Assembly (NCBI GenBank): GCA_947178085.1
Contig: CAMWWS010000129.1
Location: 1 to 7,233, forward strand
Reading direction: 5' to 3'
Origin: an uncultured Lachnospiraceae bacterium
Lineage (GTDB): Bacteria > Bacillota_A > Clostridia > Lachnospirales > Lachnospiraceae
Length of the DNA: 7,233 nucleotides
Each line of letters begins with the position of its first letter. Within the stretch, counting starts at the first letter, position 1. Of this stretch, positions 1 through 6,905 are shown piece by piece. The notes beneath the pieces are model-generated. The model ran no database searches. It was not told the DNA's origin and was given only the letters and a program-made list of their open reading frames with translations. The translations under genes and the position numbers were made by a program.

Positions 1-2814
1 GTAGAAGGCATGGAGAGAGAAGGAACCTATACAGGCTATCTTAATTCCCATACGGATGCGGCTTATCCCGCACAGAACATTGATGTAGATTTGTTTAAGT
101 ATGATTCTACCGGCGATGTTGAAGTATATAATGATTATGAAGGCGTTGAGAAAGCATTATTTACCGGAACAGGTTCGACAGTTACATGGAATGTCAATGT
201 TCCTGAGACCGGTTTCTATAATATGACAGTCGAGTATCTTATTCCTGAGTCCAGAGGTGTTGCGGCAGAGAGAGCTGTTTTTGTAAACGGCGAGATACCG
301 TTTGAGGACGCAAGGAACATATCTTTTACCAGAATCTGGAAAGACGGCGGAGAAGTAAGAGTAGATAATCAGGGAAATGAAATAAGACCTATACAGGTGG
401 AAGAGTATGACTGGCAGGCTTCCTATTTCAGAGATGACATGGGATATATTATTGAGCCATATATGTTCTATCTGGAAAAGGGAAATAACGAAATAACTCT
501 TGAAGCGGAAAATGAACCTATGGTTCTGAAAAATGTGTCCATATGTGCTGTGGAAGCTGCGGATACTTATGAAGAGTATATTGCAAAGCAGCCGAATGTA
601 AGTAATTCGGATGCATTAAAAGATTATGTACAGGTAATTCAGGGCGAGGATTCAACGCGCCGCTCAGAATCTTCTCTGTACGCAAAATATGACAGGTCTT
701 CACCGACGACCCAGCCGAACAGCGTTACCACTACCGTTCTGAACTATGTGGGAGGAGAAGCGTGGAGAAGTTCCGGACAATGGATTGAATGGGAGTTTGA
801 GGTTCCTGAGGATGGTTATTATAACATTATGGTGAAGGGGCGTCAGAATTATTCCAGAGGAAGCGTTTCCAACAGAATCGTGTACATAGACGGAGAAGTT
901 CCTTTCGCCGAGATGAAAAATGTTGGTTTTGAGTATAGTAACGACTGGAACAGTAAGGATTTGGCTGATGCGGATGGAAATAATTACAAATTTTATCTTA
1001 CAGCCGGAACACATACTATCAGATTGGAAGCATCCCTCGGCGGGCTTGGTGAGATTCTGGAAGAGCTGGAAGATTCTACATACAGACTGAATCAGATATA
1101 CAGAAAAGTACTGGTGTATACGGGAGCTAATCCGGATCAGTACAGAGATTACAATATTGACAGAAACTATCCTGAAATAATCGAAGCTATGGATCTGGAA
1201 TCACTGAGATTATATAAGATAGTAGATGATATGGTTGCATACAGCGGACAGAAAGCAGATAACATTGCATCTGCGCAGACAGTGGCACAGCAGCTTGAAC
1301 GTTTCTGCAAGAAGCCGCAGAAAATTTCATTGGAGTTTGTTACATTTAAAGATAATATTACCGCACTTGGTACGGCGTCACTGAACATGGCGGAAACGAA
1401 GCTGGATATTGATTATCTGGTGGTAAGCGGTGACGGTGCATCATATAAGAAAGATAAGGCTAATGTGTTTACAAAAACCTGGCATGAAGCCAAATCTTTC
1501 ATGGCGTCGTTCACAGTGGACTATAATTCCGTAGGCGACGTATATGACGATGATGAAGATGTTGTTAAGGTGTGGGTTCTGACGGGACGCGATCAGGGTA
1601 CTATCCTGAAATCCATGGTAGATGATTCCTTTATTCCGAATACGGGAGTCAAGGTCAATGTGGAAATCGTAGATCCGGGTGCTCTGCTGAATGCGGTATT
1701 GGCAGGAAGAGGACCGAATGTGGTACTGTCGGTAGGCGCTGACCAACCTGTAAACTATGCACTGCGTAATGCTGCGGAGGATCTCACACAGTTTGAAGGC
1801 TGGGAAGAAGTCCTTTCACATTATACGCCAAGCTCTTATGAGCAGTACGGACTGGATGGACATATATATGCTATTCCTGAGACACAGACCTTTAACGTAA
1901 TGTTCTACCGCAAAGATGTTTTGGAAGAATTGGAACTTGAGGTACCTAATACATGGCAGGAACTTATAGAGATGCTTCCTACTATTCAGGGTAATAACCT
2001 GTCGGTTGGTATTCCTACGGCGGCAGGAAGCAGCGGCGCCGCACAGTCAAGTACCGCAATTGCATCCACTGCACCTGACTTGTCCCTGTACTTTACACTG
2101 TTGTATCAGTACGGTGGGGATATGTACAATGAAAGAGGTACGAAGACTACGGTAGATGACGAAGCCGGAGTAAAGGCATTTGATGATTATGTAAGATACT
2201 TTAATGATTATGGTCTGCCTACCATTTACGATTTTGTCAGCCGTTTCCGTTCCGGCGAGATGCCGATTGGAATATCAGCTTATTCTACATATAACACTTT
2301 GATGGTATCGGCTCCTGAGATCAGAGGCTTATGGGATTTCACACTGATTCCCGGTACGGAATATGTTGATGGGAACGGTGAAACTTACATAGACCGCTCG
2401 GATTTCATTACAGGTAATGCGACAATGATGATTGCAACTGATGATGAGAACCTCAGGAATAAATCTTGGGAATTCATGAAGTGGTGGGCGTCGATTGATA
2501 CGCAGGTACGATTCGGACGTGAAATAGAAGCTCTGCTTGGTTCTTCGGCGCGATATGCTACAGCCAATAAGGATGCGTTTTCACAGCTTTCATGGAGCAA
2601 TGATGACATAGAAGTCCTTAGTGCTCAATGGGAGCAGACGGTTGGCATTCGTGAAGTACCGGGTGGATATTATACGGGACGTCATATTACCAATGCTATC
2701 AGAAAAGTGCTTAACGATAAGGATGATTCCAGAGAGACCATTATAGACTATTCTATAAAGATTGATGAAGAGATTGTTAAGAAACGAACCGAGTTCGGAA
2801 TGCCATTAGAATAA
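1..2814 (+). CDS. Extracellular solute-binding protein of a CUT1 sugar ABC importer, with two N-terminal CBM-like modules (5' partial)
   Basis: The surface receptor of a carbohydrate ABC importer, expected to pass its ligand to the two permeases encoded just downstream. The frame is open from base 1 (V-E-G before the Met at base 10) and no signal peptide is visible, so the true start and probable lipoprotein signal lie upstream. Residue numbers below count from the base-10 Met. Two related beta-sandwich, CBM-like modules occupy about 5-184 and 185-372. They share VPETGFYN/VPEDGYYN, SRG and VNGEIPF/IDGEVPF at a constant offset of 201 residues. A linker region, partly helical, spans about 374-515. 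The solute-binding domain runs from about 518 to 934, with family-typical segments YAIPETQTFNVMFYRKD (620-636), PNTWQEL (646-652) and, near the C-terminus, WWASIDTQVRFG with SARYATAN (825-853). At more than 934 residues it is about twice the usual CUT1 receptor length, the excess being the N-terminal modules. The solute-binding role is well supported. The CBM label rests on fold-like pattern only, and the substrate is unknown. Confidence 0.9.
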   Translation, partial: VEGMEREGTYTGYLNSHTDAAYPAQNIDVDLFKYDSTGDVEVYNDYEGVEKALFTGTGSTVTWNVNVPETGFYNMTVEYLIPESRGVAAERAVFVNGEIPFEDARNISFTRIWKDGGEVRVDNQGNEIRPIQVEEYDWQASYFRDDMGYIIEPYMFYLEKGNNEITLEAENEPMVLKNVSICAVEAADTYEEYIAKQPNVSNSDALKDYVQVIQGEDSTRRSESSLYAKYDRSSPTTQPNSVTTTVLNYVGGEAWRSSGQWIEWEFEVPEDGYYNIMVKGRQNYSRGSVSNRIVYIDGEVPFAEMKNVGFEYSNDWNSKDLADADGNNYKFYLTAGTHTIRLEASLGGLGEILEELEDSTYRLNQIYRKVLVYTGANPDQYRDYNIDRNYPEIIEAMDLESLRLYKIVDDMVAYSGQKADNIASAQTVAQQLERFCKKPQKISLEFVTFKDNITALGTASLNMAETKLDIDYLVVSGDGASYKKDKANVFTKTWHEAKSFMASFTVDYNSVGDVYDDDEDVVKVWVLTGRDQGTILKSMVDDSFIPNTGVKVNVEIVDPGALLNAVLAGRGPNVVLSVGADQPVNYALRNAAEDLTQFEGWEEVLSHYTPSSYEQYGLDGHIYAIPETQTFNVMFYRKDVLEELELEVPNTWQELIEMLPTIQGNNLSVGIPTAAGSSGAAQSSTAIASTAPDLSLYFTLLYQYGGDMYNERGTKTTVDDEAGVKAFDDYVRYFNDYGLPTIYDFVSRFRSGEMPIGISAYSTYNTLMVSAPEIRGLWDFTLIPGTEYVDGNGETYIDRSDFITGNATMMIATDDENLRNKSWEFMKWWASIDTQVRFGREIEALLGSSARYATANKDAFSQLSWSNDDIEVLSAQWEQTVGIREVPGGYYTGRHITNAIRKVLNDKDDSRETIIDYSIKIDEEIVKKRTEFGMPLE

Positions 2815-2819
2815 GGGAG
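2815..2819 (+). promoter_or_regulatory. Ribosome binding site of the first permease gene
   Basis: GGGAG begins directly after the TAA of the solute-binding protein gene and sits 6 bases before the ATG at 2826. A second GGAG (2821-2824) is only 1 base from the ATG and too close to serve. The 11-base gap leaves no room for a promoter, so the permease is read from the same transcript. Confidence 0.7.
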
Positions 2820-2825
2820 TGGAGT

Positions 2826-3764
2826 ATGAAAGAATATTTTAGCAAATACGTCACATTGCGAAAACACAATATTCAAGTAGCAATGAAAAAGGCTAAGAGA
2901 AGTAAAATGTGTTATGCATTTCTGGCACCATATGCAATACTGTTTTGTGCTTTTTATGTACTGCCGGTAATCATTTCCATCTTCTACAGCTTTACTTACT
3001 ACAACATATTGGAGAGTCCCAGATTCATCGGACTGAGCAACTATATCAGTCTGGTGCTGGAGGATGATATCTTCCTAATAGGTCTTAAGAATACGCTGAT
3101 GATAGCGATTTTTACCGGTCCTCTGGGATACATAATGTCATTCCTGTTTGCGTGGCTGATAAATGAGCTTCCGAGATGGGTCAGAAGTATAGCAGTGGTT
3201 ATATTCTATGCACCGTCTATAGCCGGGAACTGTTACGTAATCTTCTCGGTATTCTTCAGAGGAGATGCATACGGATATGTAAACGCTTTCCTGATGAATC
3301 TGGGAATCATAGATACACCGATACTGTGGTTTATCAATCCGACTTATATGCTTCCGGTCTGTATGCTGGTTATTCTATGGATGAGTCTTGGTACCGGATT
3401 CCTGTCCTTCGTAGCCGGACTTCAGGGCGTAGATGCTTCACAGTTTGAGGCGGGATATATGGACGGTATCAAAAACAGATGGCAGGAACTTTGGTATATA
3501 ACCCTTCCGAATATGAAGCCAATGTTGATGTTCGGTGCGGTTATGTCCATCACACAGGCCTTCGGTGTCTGCGATGTAACAATGGCACTGTGTGGATATC
3601 CGAGTACGGACTATGCTGCACGAACAATTGTAACTCACTTGTTTGACTACGGTTTTACAAGATTTGATATGGGTTATGCATGTGCAATAGCAACAATTTT
3701 GTTCTTATTAATGATCTTTTGCAATAAAGCAATTCAAAGTCTGTTGAGAAGAGTAGGAACCTGA
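2826..3764 (+). CDS. Sugar ABC transporter permease, MalF/UgpA-like (CUT1)
   Basis: The first of two inner-membrane subunits forming the import channel of a CUT1 carbohydrate transporter. The 312-residue protein begins with a basic cytoplasmic tail (about 1-27, including KKAKRSK). About six hydrophobic segments follow, near 28-55, 85-110, 118-142, 174-197, 233-250 and 284-303. The region GLSNYISL (69-76) resembles the 'F.GL.NY' motif common in the MalF-side partner of these transporters. The EAA loop that docks on the ATPase is clear: E208-A-G-Y-M-D213-G, then P228 and P232, matching the EAAxxDG...P...P pattern apart from Gly for the second Ala. The start at 2826 is favoured by a well-spaced GGGAG and a Met just before the basic tail. 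Length and order (receptor, UgpA-like, UgpE-like) are those of a normal CUT1 operon. Family assignment is firm and substrate is unknown. Confidence 0.93.
   Translation: MKEYFSKYVTLRKHNIQVAMKKAKRSKMCYAFLAPYAILFCAFYVLPVIISIFYSFTYYNILESPRFIGLSNYISLVLEDDIFLIGLKNTLMIAIFTGPLGYIMSFLFAWLINELPRWVRSIAVVIFYAPSIAGNCYVIFSVFFRGDAYGYVNAFLMNLGIIDTPILWFINPTYMLPVCMLVILWMSLGTGFLSFVAGLQGVDASQFEAGYMDGIKNRWQELWYITLPNMKPMLMFGAVMSITQAFGVCDVTMALCGYPSTDYAARTIVTHLFDYGFTRFDMGYACAIATILFLLMIFCNKAIQSLLRRVGT
3755..3758 (+). promoter_or_regulatory. Ribosome binding site of the second permease, inside the end of the first permease gene
   Basis: AGGA lies within the last codons of the upstream permease, 7 bases before the ATG at 3766. 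The upstream stop (TGA, 3762-3764) is separated from this ATG by one base. This arrangement suggests translational coupling, which would keep the two channel halves at matched levels. Confidence 0.65.
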
Positions 3765-3765
3765 T

Positions 3766-4668
3766 ATGAGCAAAAAGAAAAAACAAGAAAATATAGAAAA
3801 AGTATACCGCAAAAAGCTTATCAAGAGAAGGAAACCCAATCGTTCCGTAGTGGGCGACATAGTATTGTATCTGTTTCTGGTTTTTGTAGCATTAGTTATG
3901 GCGTTCCCGATCATATACGCTGTCAGCTGTGCATTGAAACCTTTGGATGAGCTGTTTAAGTTCCCGCCTAAGATTCTCCCGCAGAATCCTACGCTGGATA
4001 ACTTCTCGGATTTATTCGTTACCATGGGTAAATCATGGGTATCATTTTCAAGATACCTGTTTAATACGGTATTCATAACTGCCGTAGGAACCGCAGGACA
4101 TCTGCTGATAGCTTCTATGGGAGCGTTTGTGCTTGCAAAATATGATTTCCCGGGCGGAAAGGGATTCTTCAAACTGGTTACGGTAGCGATGATGTTTACC
4201 GGATATGTAACCCAGATTCCCAACTATCTGATTCTGAACGCTCTGGGATGGATAGATTCATATTGGGCAATTATTATTCCGGCTTTTGCATCTCCGATGG
4301 GTCTCTTCCTTATGAAGCAGTTCATGGAAGGACTTCCGACTTCACTGATTGAAGCAGCGAAAATAGACGGTGCCAATGAGTGGAAAGTATTCAGCGGAAT
4401 AGTTATGCCGAACGTAAAACCTGCATGGATGACATTGATTATCTTTTCGGTACAGGGCTTGTGGAACAACAAAGCAGCTACATATATCTATTCGGAAGAG
4501 AAAAAGACGCTTGTATATGCAATGCAGCAGATTCAGAGCGGCGGTATTGCAAGAACCGGTCAGGGTGCAGCCGTGCTGGTTGTCCTGATGGTAGTTCCGA
4601 TAGCAATATTCGTATTCTCAGAGAGTCAGATTCTGGAAACAATGGCAAGCTCAGGCTTGAAAGATTAA
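3766..4668 (+). CDS. Carbohydrate ABC transporter permease, MalG/UgpE-like (CUT1)
   Basis: The second channel subunit, expected to pair with the upstream permease in the cytoplasmic membrane. The 300-residue protein has a very basic N-terminal tail (KKKK at 3-6, then KKLIKRRKPNR at 16-26). About six membrane segments follow, near 31-57, 98-122, 136-158, 165-184, 218-234 and 266-284. The segment SCALKPLDELFKFPPK (54-69), followed by P73-x-x-P-T-L-D-N-F, is typical of MalG/UgpE-side subunits. The EAA loop is complete: E196-A-A-K-I-D201-G-A, with P215 and P219. The end, ETMASSGLKD, corresponds to the family's usual short C-terminus ending near G-x-K-x. The ATG at 3766 is fixed by the AGGA site and by the preceding stop one base away. 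The gene ends in tandem stops (TAATAA). No ATPase gene follows, so energy coupling probably relies on a shared ATPase encoded elsewhere. Confidence 0.93.
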   Translation: MSKKKKQENIEKVYRKKLIKRRKPNRSVVGDIVLYLFLVFVALVMAFPIIYAVSCALKPLDELFKFPPKILPQNPTLDNFSDLFVTMGKSWVSFSRYLFNTVFITAVGTAGHLLIASMGAFVLAKYDFPGGKGFFKLVTVAMMFTGYVTQIPNYLILNALGWIDSYWAIIIPAFASPMGLFLMKQFMEGLPTSLIEAAKIDGANEWKVFSGIVMPNVKPAWMTLIIFSVQGLWNNKAATYIYSEEKKTLVYAMQQIQSGGIARTGQGAAVLVVLMVVPIAIFVFSESQILETMASSGLKD

Positions 4669-4700
4669 TAAAAAATGGAGCATGGTTATTAACATGGAAC

Positions 4701-4707
4701 GAGGTGG
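4701..4707 (+). promoter_or_regulatory. Ribosome binding site of the NHL-repeat protein gene
   Basis: GAGGTGG precedes the ATG at 4711, with GAGG 6 bases away. It fixes the start just before a textbook signal peptide. The 42-base gap (4669-4710) is the widest in the window. It holds no visible terminator hairpin and no convincing promoter boxes. Confidence 0.7.
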
Positions 4708-4710
4708 CAT

Positions 4711-6213
4711 ATGAAAAAGATAATAAAGAAAATTGCTTTCCTGATATTGTGTGTTGTGATTTTTAAAGGTTTCTCCATGACAGCATATGCTACGGAGAGT
4801 AGTTATACATACAACTACGATTGGTGGGGCGATGTACAGGATTCGCCGGATGTTTATACGGTATGTAATGTATATACTTCAATTGACCTTGGGCTTGAGA
4901 CAAATCTGAAGAGTCCTGAAGGATTGTTTATTAAGGGAAACATGGTTTATATCTGTGATACCGGAAATAACCGTATTATCGAGATGGAAAGAGTTTCCAC
5001 GGAAAGATTTGAAGTAAGACGTATATATGACAGCTTTAATGGGGATGTGAGTGTTAAAACTTTTTCATCACCTTCGGATATAGCGGTATCCGATGAAGGA
5101 AATATTTACATTGCAGATAAAGGTAATTCAAGAATTCTGAAACTTGACAGCGACTTAAATTATATCATGCAGTTTGATAAGCCGGTGGATTCGGCACTGG
5201 ATCCTCAGACGGTATTTACTCCGAATAAGATTGTTATTGATACGGCGGAGCGTGTTTACTGTATAGCTACAGGTATCAATAAAGGACTTATTAAGTATGA
5301 AGCGGATGGTACATTCTCCGGATTTGTAGGCGCTACTAAAGCCAAATATGACTGGGTGGATTATATCTGGAAAAAGTTCGCGACTCAGGAACAGAGATTG
5401 CAGATGGAATCCTTTGTTCCTACGGAATATGACAATATTTATATGGATTATGAAGGCTTTATATATGCAGTTACAAGTGCAGTAACAAGAGACAGTCTCA
5501 GAAATGAGGAAGCTCAGGCAATCCGTAAATTAAACCTGATGGGAAATGATATCTTAGTCCGTAACGGTGAATATGATGTGTTTGGCGATTTATACATGGG
5601 TAACGGCGGAGGATATGAGGGACCGTCATTATTTAGAGATGTTACTACAATGGATAATGATGTCTATGTATGTCTGGACAGAAACCGTGGGCGCTTATTC
5701 GGATATAACGACCAGGGAAAATTAGTATTTGCCTGTGGCGGTAACGGAAACATGGACGGCTATTTCAGACAGCCTGCGGCCATTGACCATATGGGATATG
5801 ACTTGTTAGTTTTGGATTCACTTGACTGTAGTCTGACTTTATTCTTACCTACGGAATTCGGTTCTTTGGTATATGAGGCAATGGATGAATTCGATACGGG
5901 TAATTATACTGCTTCGGGTGAAACATGGCAGAAGGTTATGGATTTAAACGGTAATTATGACCTTGCTTATATCGGAATCGGGCGCGCTCTGCTGCGTCAG
6001 GAAAGATATCGTGAAGCGATGGATTATTTTGAACTTAAATATGATGATGAAAACTATTCCAAAGCATATAAGCAGTATCGTAAGGAATGGGTAGAGGAAC
6101 ACATAATAATTATAGTAATTGTAATAGTTGCCTTATTCCTTATTCCGCTGTCAATAGGAAGGATTAAATCGATAAAACATGAGATAGACACAGCAGATAT
6201 CTTCAGAATATAG
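4711..6213 (+). CDS. Secreted NHL-repeat beta-propeller protein with TPR-like segment and C-terminal membrane anchor
   Basis: The molecular function is unknown; NHL propellers commonly bind proteins or glycans and some are lactonase-like. A signal peptide is plain: basic KKIIKK (2-7), hydrophobic core (8-20) and TAYA (24-27) as the likely signal peptidase I site. The mature part opens with Y-x-Y-x-Y-D-W-W-G and a conserved-looking S-P-D-x-Y. Propeller blades can be seen near 67-97 (SPEGLFIKGNMVYICDTGNN, RIIEM), 119-150 (SPSDIAVSDEGNIYIADKGN, RILKL), 169-205, 240-256, 307-345 and 349-380. A TPR-like helical stretch follows at about 386-452 (GNYTASGETWQKVM, then RYREAMDYFELKY). Next comes an extremely Ile/Val-rich helix (about 464-484) and a basic tail (RIKSIKH). 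By the positive-inside rule this puts the propeller outside the cell and a short tail inside. The gene sits 42 bases after the permease and 16 before the YIP1 gene, so it is probably cotranscribed. Blade residues for a catalytic site could not be identified. Confidence 0.85.
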   Translation: MKKIIKKIAFLILCVVIFKGFSMTAYATESSYTYNYDWWGDVQDSPDVYTVCNVYTSIDLGLETNLKSPEGLFIKGNMVYICDTGNNRIIEMERVSTERFEVRRIYDSFNGDVSVKTFSSPSDIAVSDEGNIYIADKGNSRILKLDSDLNYIMQFDKPVDSALDPQTVFTPNKIVIDTAERVYCIATGINKGLIKYEADGTFSGFVGATKAKYDWVDYIWKKFATQEQRLQMESFVPTEYDNIYMDYEGFIYAVTSAVTRDSLRNEEAQAIRKLNLMGNDILVRNGEYDVFGDLYMGNGGGYEGPSLFRDVTTMDNDVYVCLDRNRGRLFGYNDQGKLVFACGGNGNMDGYFRQPAAIDHMGYDLLVLDSLDCSLTLFLPTEFGSLVYEAMDEFDTGNYTASGETWQKVMDLNGNYDLAYIGIGRALLRQERYREAMDYFELKYDDENYSKAYKQYRKEWVEEHIIIIVIVIVALFLIPLSIGRIKSIKHEIDTADIFRI

Positions 6214-6219
6214 ATAAAC

Positions 6220-6225
6220 GGAGGT
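6220..6225 (+). promoter_or_regulatory. Ribosome binding site of the YIP1-family gene
   Basis: GGAGGT, a near-perfect Shine-Dalgarno, lies 4 bases before the ATG at 6230 and 6 bases after the TAG of the NHL-repeat gene. It is the strongest such site in the window and supports the 6230 start. Confidence 0.75.
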
Positions 6226-6229
6226 CCGT

Positions 6230-6886
6230 ATGATTGCTTCATTGAAAGAAAATGTAAAATTACAACGTTATATCGGTTCGCTCAAGTTTTCATTATACTG
6301 TATAACGCATCCTTTTGACGGTTTTTGGGATTTAACCCATGAAAAGCGCGGAACTTATGCAGGAGCGAATACAATATTGATTATGACGCTTTTAGTGAGA
6401 GTCATGAAACTGCGCTATACCAGCTTTATTTTCTTAAATGTTTATTGGGAAGAACTGAATATATTTCTGTATCTTGCAAGTATTGTATTCCCATTGGCGT
6501 TGTTTGTTGTAGGTAACTGGGGATTAACAACTTTGTTTGACGGTAAGGGAAAGTTGGGACAGGTGTATATTGCGTCATGTTACGCAATGACTCCTTATCC
6601 GTTAATCCAGTTTCCGCTGATGATATTCAGTAACTTTGTTACGGTGGATGAAGCAGAATTCTATGCTGTATTAAGCATTATCTCTCTGGTATGGGCGGCA
6701 TTGCTTATGATAGCGGCTATGTCACAGATTCACGAATATTCTATGAGGAAGAATCTGCTGTTTATGGTGGCAAGTCTGTTTGCGATGTTGGTAATCATAT
6801 TTATCCTGTTATTGTTCTTTAGTATGATCACTCAGGGTATTGCATACTTTATCTCTTTGGGCAGAGAGTTATTATTCCGACTATAA
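6230..6886 (+). CDS. YIP1-family integral membrane protein
   Basis: A 218-residue membrane protein that matches my recall of the bacterial YIP1 (Yip1 domain) family. Its biochemical role in bacteria is not established. Features typical of the family are an N-terminal cytoplasmic stretch with HPFDGFWDL-x-x-EKRG (27-41), the signature around NWGLTTLFDGKGKLGQ (96-111) followed by YAMTPYPLI (118-126), and QIHEYSMRK (166-174) before the last helix. About five hydrophobic helices lie near 45-57, 76-95, 118-136, 143-164 and 177-200; the first is short and interrupted by charged residues. There is no signal peptide and none is expected. The gene is packed between the anchored propeller protein and the DUF5696-like protein, with 16- and 19-base gaps, which suggests that the three act together at the membrane, for instance as an assembly or scaffold unit. 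That partnership is inference from gene order only. Confidence 0.8.
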   Translation: MIASLKENVKLQRYIGSLKFSLYCITHPFDGFWDLTHEKRGTYAGANTILIMTLLVRVMKLRYTSFIFLNVYWEELNIFLYLASIVFPLALFVVGNWGLTTLFDGKGKLGQVYIASCYAMTPYPLIQFPLMIFSNFVTVDEAEFYAVLSIISLVWAALLMIAAMSQIHEYSMRKNLLFMVASLFAMLVIIFILLLFFSMITQGIAYFISLGRELLFRL

Positions 6887-6895
6887 CGGAAGGAT

Positions 6896-6900
6896 GGGAG
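6896..6900 (+). promoter_or_regulatory. Ribosome binding site deciding the start of the last gene
   Basis: GGGAG sits 5 bases before the ATG at 6906. An in-frame ATG at 6894 would add only M-G-V-T. Its nearest purine-rich stretch (GGAAGG, 6888-6893) abuts it with no spacer, so 6906 is the better start. Confidence 0.65.
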
Positions 6901-6905
6901 TAACC

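Noticed and set aside
10..12. ATG at base 10 as the true start of the solute-binding protein.
   Set aside because: The frame is open through bases 1-9, no ribosome binding site can be seen, and an exported receptor needs a signal peptide that is absent after this Met.
3708..4223. A 171-residue open frame on the minus strand.
   Set aside because: It lies wholly opposite the two permease genes, which have clear family motifs. Its translation shows no recognisable domain, so it is a shadow frame.
4685..4693. GTTATTAAC, a short palindrome in the gap before the NHL gene, as a possible operator.
   Set aside because: It is only 9 bases with a single-base centre, and the flanking bases do not extend the symmetry. 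Such AT-rich palindromes are expected by chance.
4741..4755. Cys14 of the NHL protein as a lipoprotein lipobox cysteine.
   Set aside because: The residues before it (L-I-L) do not fit L-[AST]-[GA]-C and it lies in mid-hydrophobic core. The TAYA site at 24-27 fits signal peptidase I better.
4380..4766. A 128-residue + strand frame bridging the second permease and the NHL gene.
   Set aside because: It overlaps the permease C-terminus, including the codons just after the EAA loop, and the NHL signal peptide, both of which are well supported in another frame. Its translation is Cys- and Arg-rich and unlike a real protein.
6101..6140. The AT-rich repeat-like run encoding consecutive Ile and Val codons as a DNA repeat or regulatory element.
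   Set aside because: It is explained by the membrane helix of the NHL-repeat protein (about residues 464-484) and has no regular repeat unit at DNA level.
6894..6896. ATG at 6894 as the start of the last gene.
   Set aside because: The purine-rich stretch before it has no spacer, whereas the ATG at 6906 has GGGAG at a 5-base distance. The difference is four residues.
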